From assembly GCA_033026295.1 (NCBI GenBank), contig CM065189.1:682001-746000 (forward strand): a stretch of 64,000 nt of DNA, written 5' to 3'. This stretch comes from Channa striata. Taxonomy: Eukaryota; Chordata; Actinopteri; Anabantiformes; Channidae. Shown one piece after another: positions 44,081-55,592 of the stretch; the stretch's first letter is position 1; every line of letters starts with the position of its first letter. The translations under genes were made by a program, and so were the position numbers. The notes under the pieces were generated by a model, which made no database searches, had not been told where the DNA came from, and saw nothing but the letters and a program-made list of their open reading frames with translations.

Positions 44081-45099
44081 AATCTGCCGTTTCCTCACTG
44101 TCTTGTTCTCGCTGTGGTTTTATTCTATATTTTTCTCATTGTCAACAAAAGATCAGTCCAATGACAGCTGTCTCTCTCTGCTGTCTCTCTGTCTCTTTTT
44201 AATTTAACTTTCGTTGTGGTAGCAAGACAGTGAATGTAGGACTGAGTCAAAATACTTGTTTTCAGTGTTTAACTGGCCAAAATGTAGAACGTCACCGTCC
44301 TTATGCTTTAGAAACATCACTAATGTGGATATGATCCTGCTAATAACACTAATGTTTGTTCTAACATGTGACACACACACTTTCCTGCTTTCTATAACAC
44401 TACAATACTATACACCACATATTTACATTTAATGTATATGAAATAAATGTTTAAAAAATGACATATAACCATTGAACGTGATTGAGGAAATCACTGCACT
44501 AAGTTACCGAGATGGAACAGTAACAAAAAACAACATAAGAATTAGGAGCCTATAAAAACACCATAGAAAGTTAAAGTGTCTATGAAGATTGTCACATTCT
44601 TATTACTTTTATTCATTTGAAGTGACAATTTTTATTTTAATTGTCATTTTGTGCAGATTCTTTACTCTTCTGCATGTGTCTGAACATATTGAACAGCTGT
44701 TAATAAAGCTTCACGTGTTCACACTGGAAAAGTTTCATCATTTCTGATTCACTCCTTCTTATTAATGTAGATGATGAGCAGGATGTTTGGTCCAAACGTT
44801 GGTCACCAGAACTTCTCGGACCTGTTGAACATGTTCATGCAGATCTAATCTGATCTGGAATCAGAATGAACTAAAACACATTAAACAACCTAATGGTTGT
44901 TGCTGATGCTGTTTGGATTCATTTCTGAAGGAACAATCTGAGGATTTGTGCCTGTTTCTATCAGACTGAGCTGAACTCAACAAATCCAAATTGTCCATGA
45001 TCCACACCTGCTCCAAATCCAGCAGAACCCAGTTAAAAAAGGGATAAGCTGGAAATGAGACAGTCTGACTGAGACACATATCTGGGTTTTGTGAGACGA
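44081..45099. other. no recognisable gene
   Basis: Intergenic sequence with AT-rich stretches. Nothing I can support. Confidence 0.4.
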
Positions 45100-45440
45100 C
45101 CCCCAAACTCTGAAGCCACAGTGCACAGTGAAGACAGTGAAGCATCATGATATGGACACGTTTCTCCTTCTATGGTGTTGGGCCTGACCAGGGAACATGG
45201 ATCAGTTTGCACATGTCAAAATACTTGAAGAGCTCATGTTGCCTTATGCTAAAGAGGACATGCCCTGGAAATGGGAGTTTCACCAAGACAATGACCCCAA
45301 ACACACTAGTAAACGAGCTAAATCTTGGTTCTGAACCAACAAAAATAGTGTTATGGAGCGGCCAGACCAATCACCAGACCTTAATCCAATCGTGAACTTG
45401 TGACTAACCAGATTAATGCAGGTCCACCACAACAGTAAGA
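45100..45440 (+). pseudogene. Tc1-like transposase fragment
   Basis: In a plus frame broken by stops: 'HVKILEELMLPYAKED', then 'EFHQDNDPKHTSKRAKSWF' with the second catalytic Asp in QDNDPKHT, then 'RPDQSPDLNPIVNL', where the third acidic residue (usually E in NPIENLW) is replaced by V. Typical DD34E Tc1/mariner C-terminus without N-terminal paired domain or inverted repeats. Confidence 0.85.
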
Positions 45441-45837
45441 TCACAACTAAAGAGAAATAGAAATAAAATGACTTTGAGTTCCACAGTTGTATTTCTCAAA
45501 AATGGAGAAACACAGAGGTTCAATGAAAAGTCCATATATCACATCACATACATACACAACATCTGTGAGGAGAAATACTAGTATCACTGTGCAGTTGTGT
45601 TTCCAGTCGTCCCTACATGCCCATTTTATTTCTATCAACACGGCTAAATGAACCAAAAACACTCATCAGTGTTGATGTGAACCAGCTTGGCAAATTTTCA
45701 GTGACACTTTTCCTAAAACTTAAAAAAACATGCAGCTTTTAGAACATACAGCGGAGTTAATCCTGGGTTGATCACTGATCAGTCAAACACGTTGCATGAA
45801 AGAAACAAAGAGCAGGTTAAAGAGTTTGATTTGAAGT

Positions 45838-45970
45838 AACTAAGAAATTATACCATCACTAATACTCACAAGGCAAAATGTGACACAACAACACATGGCA
45901 AATTTGCATTCAGACCACAGACCACAACCTCCTGATGTGGTTTTAGTGGATTTATGTGCACAACCTTACT
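45838..45970. repeat. direct repeat flanking FcR-like exons, left copy
   Basis: 133 bp nearly identical to 46495-46620 (AACTAAGAAATTATACCATC ... CAACCTTACT), differing mainly by a 7-bp ACAGACC duplication. Confidence 0.9.
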
Positions 45971-46791
45971 CAGCCGGGAGCTCGGAGGAGTCCTCTGTCT
46001 TACACTGAAGACTGACATCATGTCCCTCCATCACAGGGAGGACAGGACTCTGCAGGATCACTGCTCCACCTCAACACAGAGACAAACTACAGCATTTCAT
46101 CCATTTCCACACAGACTCATCAACACTAACTCCACAGTCTGATCTTACCAGGTACAACAGTGATGCTGATGATGTTACTGGTTGATCCATGTCTGGACTC
46201 ACACCAGTAAACTCCACTGTCATGTGGGAAAATGTAACTGATGTCACAGGAAGAACCAGATAATTTTCCCCAACCATCTCCACACTGAGACTGTCGTTTG
46301 CTCGTGTTCCTCCTCACTGTCCATCCAGCAGAGCTGTCGTCCCTCCTCACAGCTCAGAGACAAAGACTCTCCTTTAAAAAACTGAGACCTGCTGGAACTC
46401 ACAGTCAGACGAGCTGCAGCGCAGCATGTAAAGACATTTTTAAAATCCTGCTCTTCCGTAGTAATAGACAATAGACATGATTATTAAAAACACTAACTAA
46501 GAAATTATACCATCACTAATACTCACAAGGCAAAATGTGACACAACAACACATGGCAAATTTGCATTCAGACCACAAACTCCTGATGTGGTTTTAGTGGA
46601 TTTATGTGCCCAACCTTACTGACTACACAACCCCAAACTAAGTAACTGGAAGCCATTAAACACTCAACAAAGGTTGTACCAACAGACCTGTAACATCCCA
46701 GTTTACTATTTTTTCCCAGTGCAGAGATTGAAACAGACAAAGACAGATTTAGTACTTACAGAGGAGACACTGGACAGATGTCCGCTCCATT
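45971..46791 (-). pseudogene. Fc-receptor-like gene 5' exons, broken
   Basis: Exon 1 at 46761-46791 (MERTSVQCLL, signal peptide start; donor CTCT|GTAAGT). Ig domain 1 at 46149-46413 (acceptor TGCGCTGCAG; 'SQFFKGESLSLSCEE', 'SSAGWTVRRNTSKRQSQCG', 'GSSCDISYIFPHDSGVYWCE'; donor CTG|GTAAGA). Ig domain 2 starts at 46069 ('GGAVILQSPVLPVMEGHDVS', 'LQCKTEDSSELPAE') and stops abruptly at 45971, where the direct repeat begins. The style is that of fish Fc receptor-like (FCRL5/FcgammaRII-like) membrane receptors. A 1-bp insertion after SCEE shifts domain 1, and domain 2 is truncated. D1 and D2 splice phases agree. Confidence 0.78.
46495..46620. repeat. direct repeat flanking FcR-like exons, right copy
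   Basis: 126-bp partner of 45838-45970, located in the intron between the signal exon and Ig domain 1. Confidence 0.9.
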
Positions 46792-47759
46792 CTTCTGTTC
46801 ACTTATTTGTGCTCAACTCTCAGATTTTTTTGTTAGACACCAAGTAAGGCCCACCTCCTTCCTCTGTGTATGGGAGTGCTCCTCTGACAATTTGGGTTAT
46901 TGAAAGCAATGTGACAGAACCATTTTAAAAGTAAAAAACACAGAACAGTGAGTTTGTCCTATTTGAAGAACTTTGAATTATCTTCAGCCTGAAATGTTAC
47001 AAAGAAATTTGCTTTAAAAGCCCATCATGGCATTAAATTGTTCTCCTGCTGACCTCTGTCCTCCACCACATTAACACTCGTAGGTAAGAAAATAATGAAG
47101 ACCTAACCATTATTTTAAGATGTGAGTGTGAATGGTTGTCTCTGTGTGGCCCAGACCTGTCCACAGTCTGCCCCGCCTCTTCCCTGATGACAGCTGTGAT
47201 AGGGTCCAGACAAATAGGAAAAGCAGATAACGGATGGCTGGACATCACTGCGTCCAGACAATTCTCAGTTGGCTACATAATAAAAATGCAACCAAAAAAA
47301 GGTTTCTGTAGTTTTTTACAGGACTTCATTGCAGTTCACACCATGCGTGTTCACTGTCCACGGGTTGATGTTGCAATGGTTTTCTACAGCCAGTAGAGGG
47401 AGCTGTTTACTTTGAAATAATGTAACTGATATATTGCAGTTAGGAGTTCACCAGTGCTGTCTGTTGTGTTGAACATCAGTTATAGAAAAGATATTGTTAC
47501 TCAGAAAAGTAGAAGCTTGTGTGAGTTCAATGAAACAAACCATTTTAATAAATTCTATTGTATCTCACACACACATAAAATCGTATTACCGATGATGTCA
47601 GGAGCTTTAAACGTTACTGGGGCTTTTAATAATTTTCCAATCAGATTAACAATTATATTTACATATTAACCATGAATGTAAATTATGAAAAATTTAATGA
47701 CAGCTCACAGCTTTCTAGACTTTTATTACACAGGAGACAAAACTATTTAAAACAGCAAG
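46792..47759. other. no gene; short LINE-tail relic at 47180-47243
   Basis: 47180-47243 contains GACAGCTGTGATAGGGTCCA, then AGCAGATAACGGATGGCTGG, the decayed form of a common fish retroelement tail. The remainder is unremarkable. Confidence 0.45.
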
Positions 47760-47979
47760 TTGGTACTTCAGTGGCTGCCTTTAATGGGCTCTTTCATTTT
47801 TAGAAGCCAGCAGATGTTGCTGTACATTGACACAAAAGATTATTTATTTATTTATTTATTGCCACAAATAAGAGTGAAAGCCTTCGCAAGGTTTCATCTG
47901 CCCATCCACAACATCCAACTGTGTGGAGAACCCTGTACCCAACTATACAGTGCTTCTCCAACAACAATCCACGGATTTA

Positions 47980-48560
47980 CCCTGATAACAGCTCTCCTAA
48001 AGGAGAAGAAGAACAAGGAAGAGCTTAGAACTGTGCAGAAAGACCTGAGAAGGAAGATCAGAGAAGGAAACGTGGGGGCCCAGCAGGGGACGGTTCTGGC
48101 TCAGTCTCTGGTCAGTGTTGACACTGCAGACTTCATGTTCAGTTCAGCATCCTGTCACCTGCTGATGTCACCTGTTTACGACTCTGCCACTGTCGGCCTG
48201 ATCGCGGATGACAACGACAGAGAATACAAGAAACTGATCCAGAACTTTGTGAATTGGTGCCAGGGGAGCTATCCCCAAATCAGCACGAGGAAAACCAAAG
48301 AGCTGGTGGTGAACTAACTGCTGTCAGACTTTACAATCAGAGCTGCTCCCAGTGAACCATCACTGCAATACAAATGACCCTTGGTGCAATTACTTGTATG
48401 ATTGTGTACATACGTGATATACGTTGATTTTTAGATTGTATCCTGTATATACTAGACTGTGGATACTGTAATCTGACATTCTTCTTTGCCATAACTCTGA
48501 AGATTCCTTGCTGCTGTAACATGGAAATTTCCCCATTGTAGGACGAATAAAAGTTTATCT
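47980..48560 (+). mobile_element. CR1-group LINE fragment with 3' end
   Basis: RT remnant: 'AQQGTVLAQSL' (from PQGTVLAPFL), 'SATVGLIADDNDREYKKLI' and 'KTKELVVN'. A short 3' UTR follows, ending in 'ATTTCCCCATTGTAGGACG' plus AATAAA. The tail matches that of the LINE at 49310-51352. Internally deleted. Confidence 0.7.
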
Positions 48561-48611
48561 TATTTTTCCATGTACTGTTATTATTTGTTTTAAGTTGGAT
48601 GTTGTTATTAT

Positions 48612-48832
48612 AGGCATTCATTTTTTGGTTTGTGTGTCCCTGTAATGCTTCTCCGCTCCTCACCTGGTTACCGGTGCACTCACCTTTTGCTTTTCATCGT
48701 CATCATCCTAACCCTGCAAGTCTTTATTTAAGGCTTTGTGTTTTGGGGTTGATGGTGTGCCATAGTTCGTTCTGGTGATTCTCCATAATATTGTTTAGCT
48801 TTTCCCAATCTCCAGCCCATAATACTGTAGTG
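48612..48832 (+). mobile_element. partial LTR, diverged member of the 9125/50196 family
   Basis: Shares GGCATTCATTT, GGTTACCGGTGCACTCAC, TTTATTTAAGGCTTTG and CCAATCTCCAGCCCATAATA with the solo LTR at 9125-9777, but with many substitutions. Both ends missing. Confidence 0.7.
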
Positions 48833-48929
48833 TCGGGTGGTGGTTAGGCAGCTACTGTGGGCAGTGGAGCTAGAGGTTGCTGCTTTCTATTCTGGAAACC
48901 ACAAGTAGGCCTACATTTTGGGACCGAAG

Positions 48930-49083
48930 TGATCTATTAGGAGGATCTGGTACTAGGATCTTTGAGGTATGATGGAGCTTGACCATTTAGAGCTTTATAG
49001 GTAAGAAGAAGGGTTTTAAAATCTGTTCTACATTTAATGGGAAGCCAATGGAGAGAAGCTAGAGAGGGTGAAATATGATCTCT
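48930..49083 (-). mobile_element. L2-clade LINE 3' fragment
   Basis: Minus-strand complement of the L2 C-terminal region (AGAGATCATATTTCACC, TCTCCATTGGCTTCCC, ACCTATAAAGCTCTAAA). Older and more diverged than copies A-C. Confidence 0.75.
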
Positions 49084-49309
49084 CTTGCTACTCTTGCTTG
49101 TTTAACATAATTCAAAATTTATTAGTTTTTATGGCCCTTGTAATTTTTGAGAAGCAGATGGAAGAAATGTATTTTAAGAGCTCCCTACAGAAGATTGAGG
49201 AACTGAGGCTTTTGAGGGAATGTTCTATTTATATGTATGAAAGGAGTGTGCATTCTATCTCTGAGAGGTGGTCCTGTCCATATTTAACCTAAGCTTTTGT
49301 CTGGAGAGA

Positions 49310-51352
49310 GTACCAGGGCTTTAAGGACCTCCTGTGTGGTTCTGGTTCCAAAGGTCCTTAACCTTCCACTTGATGAAGGCTATGGAGAGGATCATCCTTG
49401 GCTACCTCTGCACTCAGGTGAGCTCAGCACTGGACCCGCTGCAGTTTTCCTATCGACCTGGCATCGGGGTGGACGACGCCATCATCTACCTGCAGCACTG
49501 TGCCTTGTCTCACCTGGAGTCCCTTGGGAGTACTGTGAGGGTCATGTCCTTTGTCTTCTCCAGTGCTTTTAACACTATCCAGCCATCACTGCTGTGGGGG
49601 AAGCTGGAGGTGGCAGGCGTGGACCAACATCTAGCTGCCTGGACCATCAACTACCTCACGGACAGGCCACAGTTTGTGAGGCTGCGTGACCGGATATATC
49701 GGATGTGGTAGTCTGCAGCACGGGGGCACATCAAGGGACGGTGCTCGCCCCTTTTCTTTTCACATTCTACACGTCAGACTTCAAGTAGAACTCCCACCTC
49801 TGTCACCTGCTGAAATTCTCGGACGACACAGCCATTGTTGGCTGTGTACTGGGTGAGAATGAGCAGGAATACAGGGGGGTCATCTCGGACTTTGTGGACT
49901 GGTGTGAGAACAATTATTTGTTCCTATACAGCAGTAAGACAAAGGACTTAGTGCTTGACTTCAGACGGAACCCTCCACCACACACACCTGTGAGCATCCA
50001 GGGCTCAGACATTGAGATTGTGGACACCTTTAAATACCTGGATGTCCACCTAAACAAAAAACTGGACTGAACAAACAACACAGACTCTCTGTACAGGAAG
50101 GGCCAGAGTCACCTCCACCTGCTGAGGAGACTGAGGTCCTTTGGTGTGTGCAGGGAGCTGTTACGGACATTCTACAACACTGTGGTGGCCTCAGCTGTAA
50201 TGGTTACCGTAACTAGATACTGTAACCAAAGAGACTGTAACTACTGGACCCAAAAGCAGAAGCTGAGACACGCAGAGAGTGCAACAGGTTTATATGCACA
50301 TGAAATACAGTTATAAATTATCACACGAACTACAGATCCTATGACGCTTAACACACAGATCTGCGCTCAAACAAAACTCTCTCAAAGGTTTAACAATACT
50401 AACTCACAACAGTATGAACCTAAAGGCACAGACCTGTGCTCTAACAAAACTCTCAAAAGCTTTAACAATGTTAACTCACAAACAGCATAATCGCAAGCAG
50501 AGACTCTTAGGCTATAACAAAACCTGAACTGCCAAAACTATCTACAGACTCACGACCAGTATTAAGGGCTGGAGATCAGGAAAGGCTGAACGAGATCAGG
50601 GAGACGTGCCAGAACGAACCAGGACACACTAGCAACCCCAAAACTAAATGCAAGGCCTTAAATACAAACATGCAGGGTTAGTGATGATGATGATGATGAA
50701 AGGCAAACCGTCAGTGCACTGGTAACCTGCAGAGGAACAGAGGAATACTGCAGGGACACACACAAAACAGAGAAATGAATGCCAATATACAAGTTAAGAG
50801 CAGTGAACAACTAAACAGGGACAAAAAGCACCTAACTTATAACATCAGCAGTCCTCTGTGGTGTTGTGTGCTGACCTGGGAGCAGCATGGACAGAGACAG
50901 GAAGAGACTTAACAAGCTGGTTAAGAGAGCTGGCTCTGTCCTGGGCTGCACTTTGGACTCCATGGAGGAGGTGGCGGACAGAAGGATGTTGGCCAAACTA
51001 ACGTCCATCATGGAAAACCCCTCCCACCCCCTGCAGCTCACTGTGGAGGCTTTGAGCAGTTCCTTCAGCACTAGACTGTTACACCCACAGTACAGGAAGG
51101 AGGCGACCGTCAATCATTCCTCCCCACAGCCATAAGACTATTTAATGGGTCACTTTGTGCAATAAACTATTTTTCCAATGTTAATATGCATATATTTAAG
51201 ATTATCCTTAATTGTTAAATGCCTTTTTAGTTAAACTAAAATGTACATTGTTCTGTACAGATTCTGTGTTCTTTGTCTATGGCTGCCAAAACACAAGAAT
51301 TTCCCCACTGTGGGATGAATAAACTTCTATCTTATCTTATCTTATCTTATCT
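49310..51352 (+). mobile_element. CR1-group (Rex1-like) LINE, interrupted
   Basis: RT in pieces: 'SHLMKAMERIILGYLCTQ'-equivalent at 49370, 'LDPLQFSYRPGIGVDDAIIY', 'MSFVFSSAFNTIQPSLL' (the catalytic Asp of the usual FDFSSAF is replaced by V), 'FSDDTAIVGCV' at 49819 and 'DFRRNPPPHTPVSIQGSDIE'. The C-terminal part after the inserted LTR is 'GSVLGCTLDSMEEVADRRML'. The 3' UTR ends at 'GAATTTCCCCACTGTGGGAT', then (TCTTA)n at 51328-51352. 5' truncated, with several frameshifts. The solo LTR 50196-50844 splits it. Confidence 0.82.
50196..50844 (-). mobile_element. solo LTR inside LINE, perfect TSD TCAGC
   Basis: 649 bp; the plus strand begins TGTAATGGTTACCG and ends CTTATAACA. Flanked by identical 5-bp repeats TCAGC (50191-50195 and 50845-50849). 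In element orientation (minus) it runs TGTTATAAGTTAGG ... GGTAACCATTACA, the intact version of the LTR at 9125-9777, which it matches closely along its length. No internal sequence remains. Confidence 0.93.
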
Positions 51353-53100
51353 TTAACCCCTCGGTCTGACCATTGGACTGAGTATGGAATCCGGAGGAAA
51401 GACTGATGGATACACCGAGCAACCTGAAAAACTCCTTCCAAAACCTGAACACAAACTGGGGGCCCCGGTTGGAGACAACATCACGAGGGAGGCCATGTAA
51501 ACGAAAAACATGAGTAATAAGGAGGTCAGCTGTTTCTTTAGCAGTGGGTAGACCAGGCAGGGGAATGAAGTGAACCATCTTGGAGAATCTGTCTACTACT
51601 GTAAGTATGGCTGCGTTGCCCTGAGATGCAGGGCATCATCCATCCTAAAATGGAGGAAGATCCGTGACAAATCTATGGCTATGTGGGACCAGGGACACTT
51701 GGGAATGGGGAGTGGCAGAAGGAGTCCAGCCGGACGACAGGGACTTGACTTAGACTGGGCACAGACGGGACAGGCTAATACAAACTCCCGGGTGTCCCTT
51801 TGCAGTTCTTATGACCAGGATGATAAGCTAGGGAGAATTGGAATCTGTTGAAAAATAGAGACCAGCGAGCCTGTCGGGAGTTAAGTCTGTTGGTGATTTG
51901 AGGTATTCAACGTTTTTATTGTCATTTACAACAATGAAAGTCAGTCTGGCTCCCTCCAGCCAGTACCTCCACTCCTCCAAAGGCAACTTTACACCCAACC
52001 ACTCACGGTTACCAATATTGTAGTTCCTCTCGGTGTCAGAAAGCCGACATGGACAGAATGCACAGGCGTGAACCTTATTATCAAGCTCAGACCGCTCTTG
52101 ACAGTACGGCCCCCACCCCGACATCGGACGCATCCACCTCAACTATGAAATGCCTCTCGGGGTCAGGGAGAGTGAGGATGGGAGCTGAGGAGAACGCCTC
52201 CTTCAACTGGAGGAAAGCAGATTTGGCCCTCGAGTTCACCGGGAAAGGACTCTTAACAGAGGTAAGTTTGTGTAGGGGAGCACAGATGTTACTATAACTC
52301 TTAATGAAACGTCTGTAAAAGTTAGCAAACCCAGGAAGCGCTGCAGCTGCTTACGGTTAAGAGGAGTGGGCCAATCCCTGACTGCACTAGCCTTCCCGGG
52401 GTCCATCTCTATACTGCCAGGGGAGATGATGTACCCCAGGAAGGAGTCGGAGGATGAATGGAAAACACACTTCTCTGCCTTGACAAAGAGATTGTTCTGG
52501 TACAAATGACTGAGCACCTTCCGCACATGTGTGACATGTTCGGGTTCAGACAGGGAGAGGATCAGAATGTCATCAAGATAAACAAACACAAACTTATTCA
52601 GCATGTCTCCCAGCACAGCAGGTGTGTTAAAGGCGGTTTTCCACTCATCCCCCTCACGGATGCGGACCAGATGGTAAGCATTACGAAGGTCTAACTTAGA
52701 GAAAATCGTGGCACCCTGCAGTAGCTTGAAAGCAGGGGATATGAGGGGAAGCGGGTAGTGGTTACAGATGGTGATTAGATTGAGATCCCAATAATCAATG
52801 TATGGACGGAGAACCCGTCCTTCTACATGCATGGTGAGGGGAGCTGTCTGCAGGGCACCAGGATTCAATATGTGGCCGTCTAAAGCTCGGATGACTACTG
52901 GCTTGGAATGACGGTTCAGGGGAAGGCGTAGCTTGTGAGCTTAACCCTCATCAATGTATTCAGAGTCCGCGCCTGAGTCAATAAGTGCAGCCAGGAGAAC
53001 CAACCGGTCAGCCACCTGCAGAGCAACCTGGAGACAGGGATGAGAAATGGGAGTGGGGTTAGAACAGGAATGGCTCAGCAGTTACCCCCTTGTTCCTGCT
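51353..53100 (-). mobile_element. Ty3/gypsy (sushi-like chromovirus) fragment
   Basis: Minus strand. Protease around 52960-53000 ('LIDSGADSEYIDEG' followed by a stop). RT 52236-52868 with 'LRPYIDYWDLNLIT', 'FSKLDLRNAYHLVRIREGD' and the catalytic 'FVFVYLDDILI'; a deletion removes the segment after 'DEWKTAFNTPA'. RNase H 51828-52142 ('LPLEEWRYWLEGARL'). Integrase 51342-51578 ('MVHFIPLPGLPTAKETADLL', 'LSSGFHTQSNGQTEGL'). Both LTRs and most of gag and integrase are absent. The order fits gypsy and the motifs fit the fish sushi group. Confidence 0.87.
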
Positions 53101-53186
53101 GAGCCCTGCCTTTTAGCGGACAAGACCGAATTCAGCTATCATCAGGATATCAGCTGAGGGATTATGAAACTCTTTTCTATTTACAT

Positions 53187-53241
53187 GGCTCGTTGGTCTA
53201 GCGGTATGATTCTCGCTTAGGGTGCAAAAGGTCCCGGGTTC
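53187..53241 (+). tRNA. tRNA-Pro(AGG) pseudogene, 3' truncated
   Basis: GGCTCGTTGGTCTAGCGGTA, then TGATTCTCGCTTAGGGTGC, matches the 5' half of vertebrate tRNA-Pro. The AGG anticodon is at 53219-53221, and the A and B boxes are recognisable (GGTCCCGGGTTC). The anticodon stem's 3' side is mutated (GCAAAAG for GCGAGAG). After GGGTTC the T-loop, T-stem 3' side and acceptor 3' strand are missing. Not a functional tRNA. Could be a dispersed tRNA pseudogene or the head of a tRNA-derived SINE. Confidence 0.8.
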
Positions 53242-53309
53242 TGTGTTTCTCTTCATGTGTATGAATGTGAGAGCTGCACAGAATATGAAACTTTCTTAGT
53301 TTTTTTTAC

Positions 53310-53755
53310 TTTTGTGGACCATGATTGGTTCTGTGTCTGGGAACACGCGCGGACAGTGTCTGATTGTTTACACCAGGGATCACCTGTTAGAATTCTGCAA
53401 CACTGCGATGCTACACCGGGAAAGACCAGACGTTCCTCGCGAGCTGAGGAGGAGAAAACGAGATAACCGTGTTAAAAGCTGGGGAAGGTTCCACAGCTTT
53501 GGAAGACATCCTGCCTGGCCCCGATGCCAAAGACACCTCGTCCAAACAACTAAAAGGACTAGAGACCGGTGGCTCTGACCTCACATCTGATGAAGAAAAT
53601 TGAGAGGCTGGTGCTCACCTGTCTGCCTCATCTAGGGGGAGAGTCAATGGACCCGCCTCAGTTTGCCAGGCATCAGAGTTGAAGATGCTATCATCTTCCT
53701 CCTGAATACAGCTCGTTCTCACCCGGAAAAGGATGGGAGCACTGTGAGAGTCAGT
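53310..53755 (+). mobile_element. CR1-group LINE mosaic (ORF2 start joined to RT)
   Basis: 53350-53480 gives 'RPDVPRELRRRKR', the beginning of ORF2 in this LINE group. 53590-53755 gives RT pieces 'KKIERLVLTCLPHL', 'MDPPQFARH' and, in another frame, 'EDAIIFLLNTARSHPEKDGS'. The endonuclease between is deleted. Same LINE group as 49310-51352. Confidence 0.62.
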
Positions 53756-53779
53756 TTTCCTCAAACAGGACATAGACGA

Positions 53780-54194
53780 CAAGGATGGCCTTAAGCACCC
53801 GCCTGCATTTTTCCAGCTTGGGGCTGAAAGGGGCTACCTTTTTTATGCCCGTCAGCCTCCTTTCTGCAGGCATTGTAGATGTTATGGACACGTGGAAGAA
53901 GTCTGCAACATTATAAAGTGTTGTTCGTGCGGGGGGGAGGGCCGCGTGGCTGCAGCCTGTCCCCATGAAAATACTTGTAATGGCTGCGGAAAGTCGGGGT
54001 ATATGTACAGAGGGTGCCCGGAGAGGAGGCGAACATTTGCTGAAGTGGTTGGCGAGGCTGGTGGTACGGACATCGCAGTGAGTGGGAGAGGAAGCATGGT
54101 GCAGCATCGCCCCAGGGACGATGTGTTGGAGCGAAGGGAGAGAGAACTACAAGTGGCAGACCAAGCGCTTCGAGTGGGGGAGGTCGAATTGTGA
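53780..54194 (+). pseudogene. LINE ORF1-type protein with three zinc knuckles
   Basis: The plus frame starts within 'FQLGAERGYLFYARQPPFCR' and contains three tandem CCHC-like knuckles: 'CRHCRCYGHVEEVC' (complete), 'CSCGGEGRVAAAC' (His replaced by Arg) and 'CNGCGKSGYMYRGC' (His replaced by Tyr). 'RRRTFAEVVGEAGG' and a charged coiled-coil-like tail to 'LRVGEVEL' with a stop at 54194 follow. This is typical of ORF1 of fish Tx1/L1-group LINEs, or of ZCCHC3-like genes related to them. Nucleic-acid chaperone by analogy. An overlapping long antisense frame is not a gene. Confidence 0.62.
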
Positions 54195-55592
54195 TCAGTG
54201 TCTGCAGCTGCTGGTCCATCCGGCCAGCAAACCAAGGGGAAAAGTGCTGTGGAAGGAGGTGAGATGGGGGGTCTTGGCCCTTGGGTGGCCAAGCCAAGAT
54301 CTTAACTAGACATGACAGTGCTGAAAAAAGCAAGGAAGGGCAAGATACGGCGTGACTCCTAATCTTCCCAGTGTGAGGGGAAGGAGGAGCCTGATCTGGC
54401 AGGTGTTTGGAAGTGTACAAGAGAGTTAAAGGGTTAAATTCAACAAGAGTGGTTGAAGGTAGATCAGTGAACGAGCAGTTTAGTGTTGACCCATGTACAA
54501 TAGTGCCAGAAGCTGAATTGCAGTGTTCTGGAGGAAAAACATTAATGTGTAAGTTGTGCTTCCTTCCTATGGGGTCAGATAGGCTTGCGACCATTGTGTG
54601 GGGGAGCAATGAAGTGGTGGGGAATTGTAAAAGAAAGAATTACATGATTTTGCATTTGATATGCAGTGCAACGGGTTGGAAAAAAAAAATCAAAAGTTCA
54701 GTTTTGGCAGGAAAGGCTGGAGAAGGAGCAAGCTCGGGCCAATGCAGGTGGGGTGGCGAATGAGAACTTGTGCACCTGCTTTAGGTGCTTTAGACTCCTT
54801 CATTTGAGGCTGCAAGAAATCCGTAGGGAGCAGAGCCGGTTACTGTACATTAAAAATAGATGACTTTAACTGAACTTTAGCTCTGAATGCAATTTTCAGA
54901 GCACTGCTCTGCTTGAAATTATTATCACATTTTGGTGTGTCACGGTGCCTGACATTTGAAATTATTTTTTGTAAGTGTCAACAATTTTCGTGGGTGGCTT
55001 CATCCCCATGTGTATATTTAAAGCACGAGCTGTTCTCACTTCAATGTTCTCCACCTGAAGCTGGAACCCCAGCAGACCGAAACCAACACGCACCAGACAC
55101 AGTCAGAAACAGTACAGCTCATAAGCAACTATGGAGATACAAATAGTAGCAGACTTATTTTATATACATACAACATTGACGCTGCACCTTTGTCATCTGA
55201 ACGAACACAATATTACCCGTTTTAAATGCAGTTTTAGAAAACGTGGCTCTACATTAATTCTCCATCATATTTAGCTTGTTGAGATGAAGGCGTGTGCAAT
55301 GTCTATACAATTTGAGGTTTTACATTTTATCACTTTTGAACACTTAATCATGGTTGATTTAAAGCAAAAGCAGATATTTCATGTAAAATAAGTGATTTTA
55401 TAAGTCACCCCATGCTCACCCCATTCAAGTCAGTATTGAGTAGATGCACAATGCATGTGGGGATGGTGTGTTTTGGGGTGATGTGCACTGCTCTTGTTTC
55501 CAACAAACAAATGTCTGGTCTGATGAAGAACAAGCTCAATTTTAATCTCATCTAGATAAAATATAGAAGAAAATTTAGTGTCTGACAATAAT
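54195..55592. other. no certain gene; possible ORF1 3' remnant
   Basis: 54407-54863 has plus-strand frames with Lys/Arg-rich stretches ('WQERLEKEQARANAGG') that could be the remainder of the ORF1-type protein, but no domain is clear. 54870-55590 holds nothing recognisable. Confidence 0.35.

Noticed and set aside
53911..54609. Long (232-codon) minus-strand open frame
   Set aside because: Antisense to the zinc-knuckle ORF1-type sequence; Pro/Ser/His-rich with no domain.
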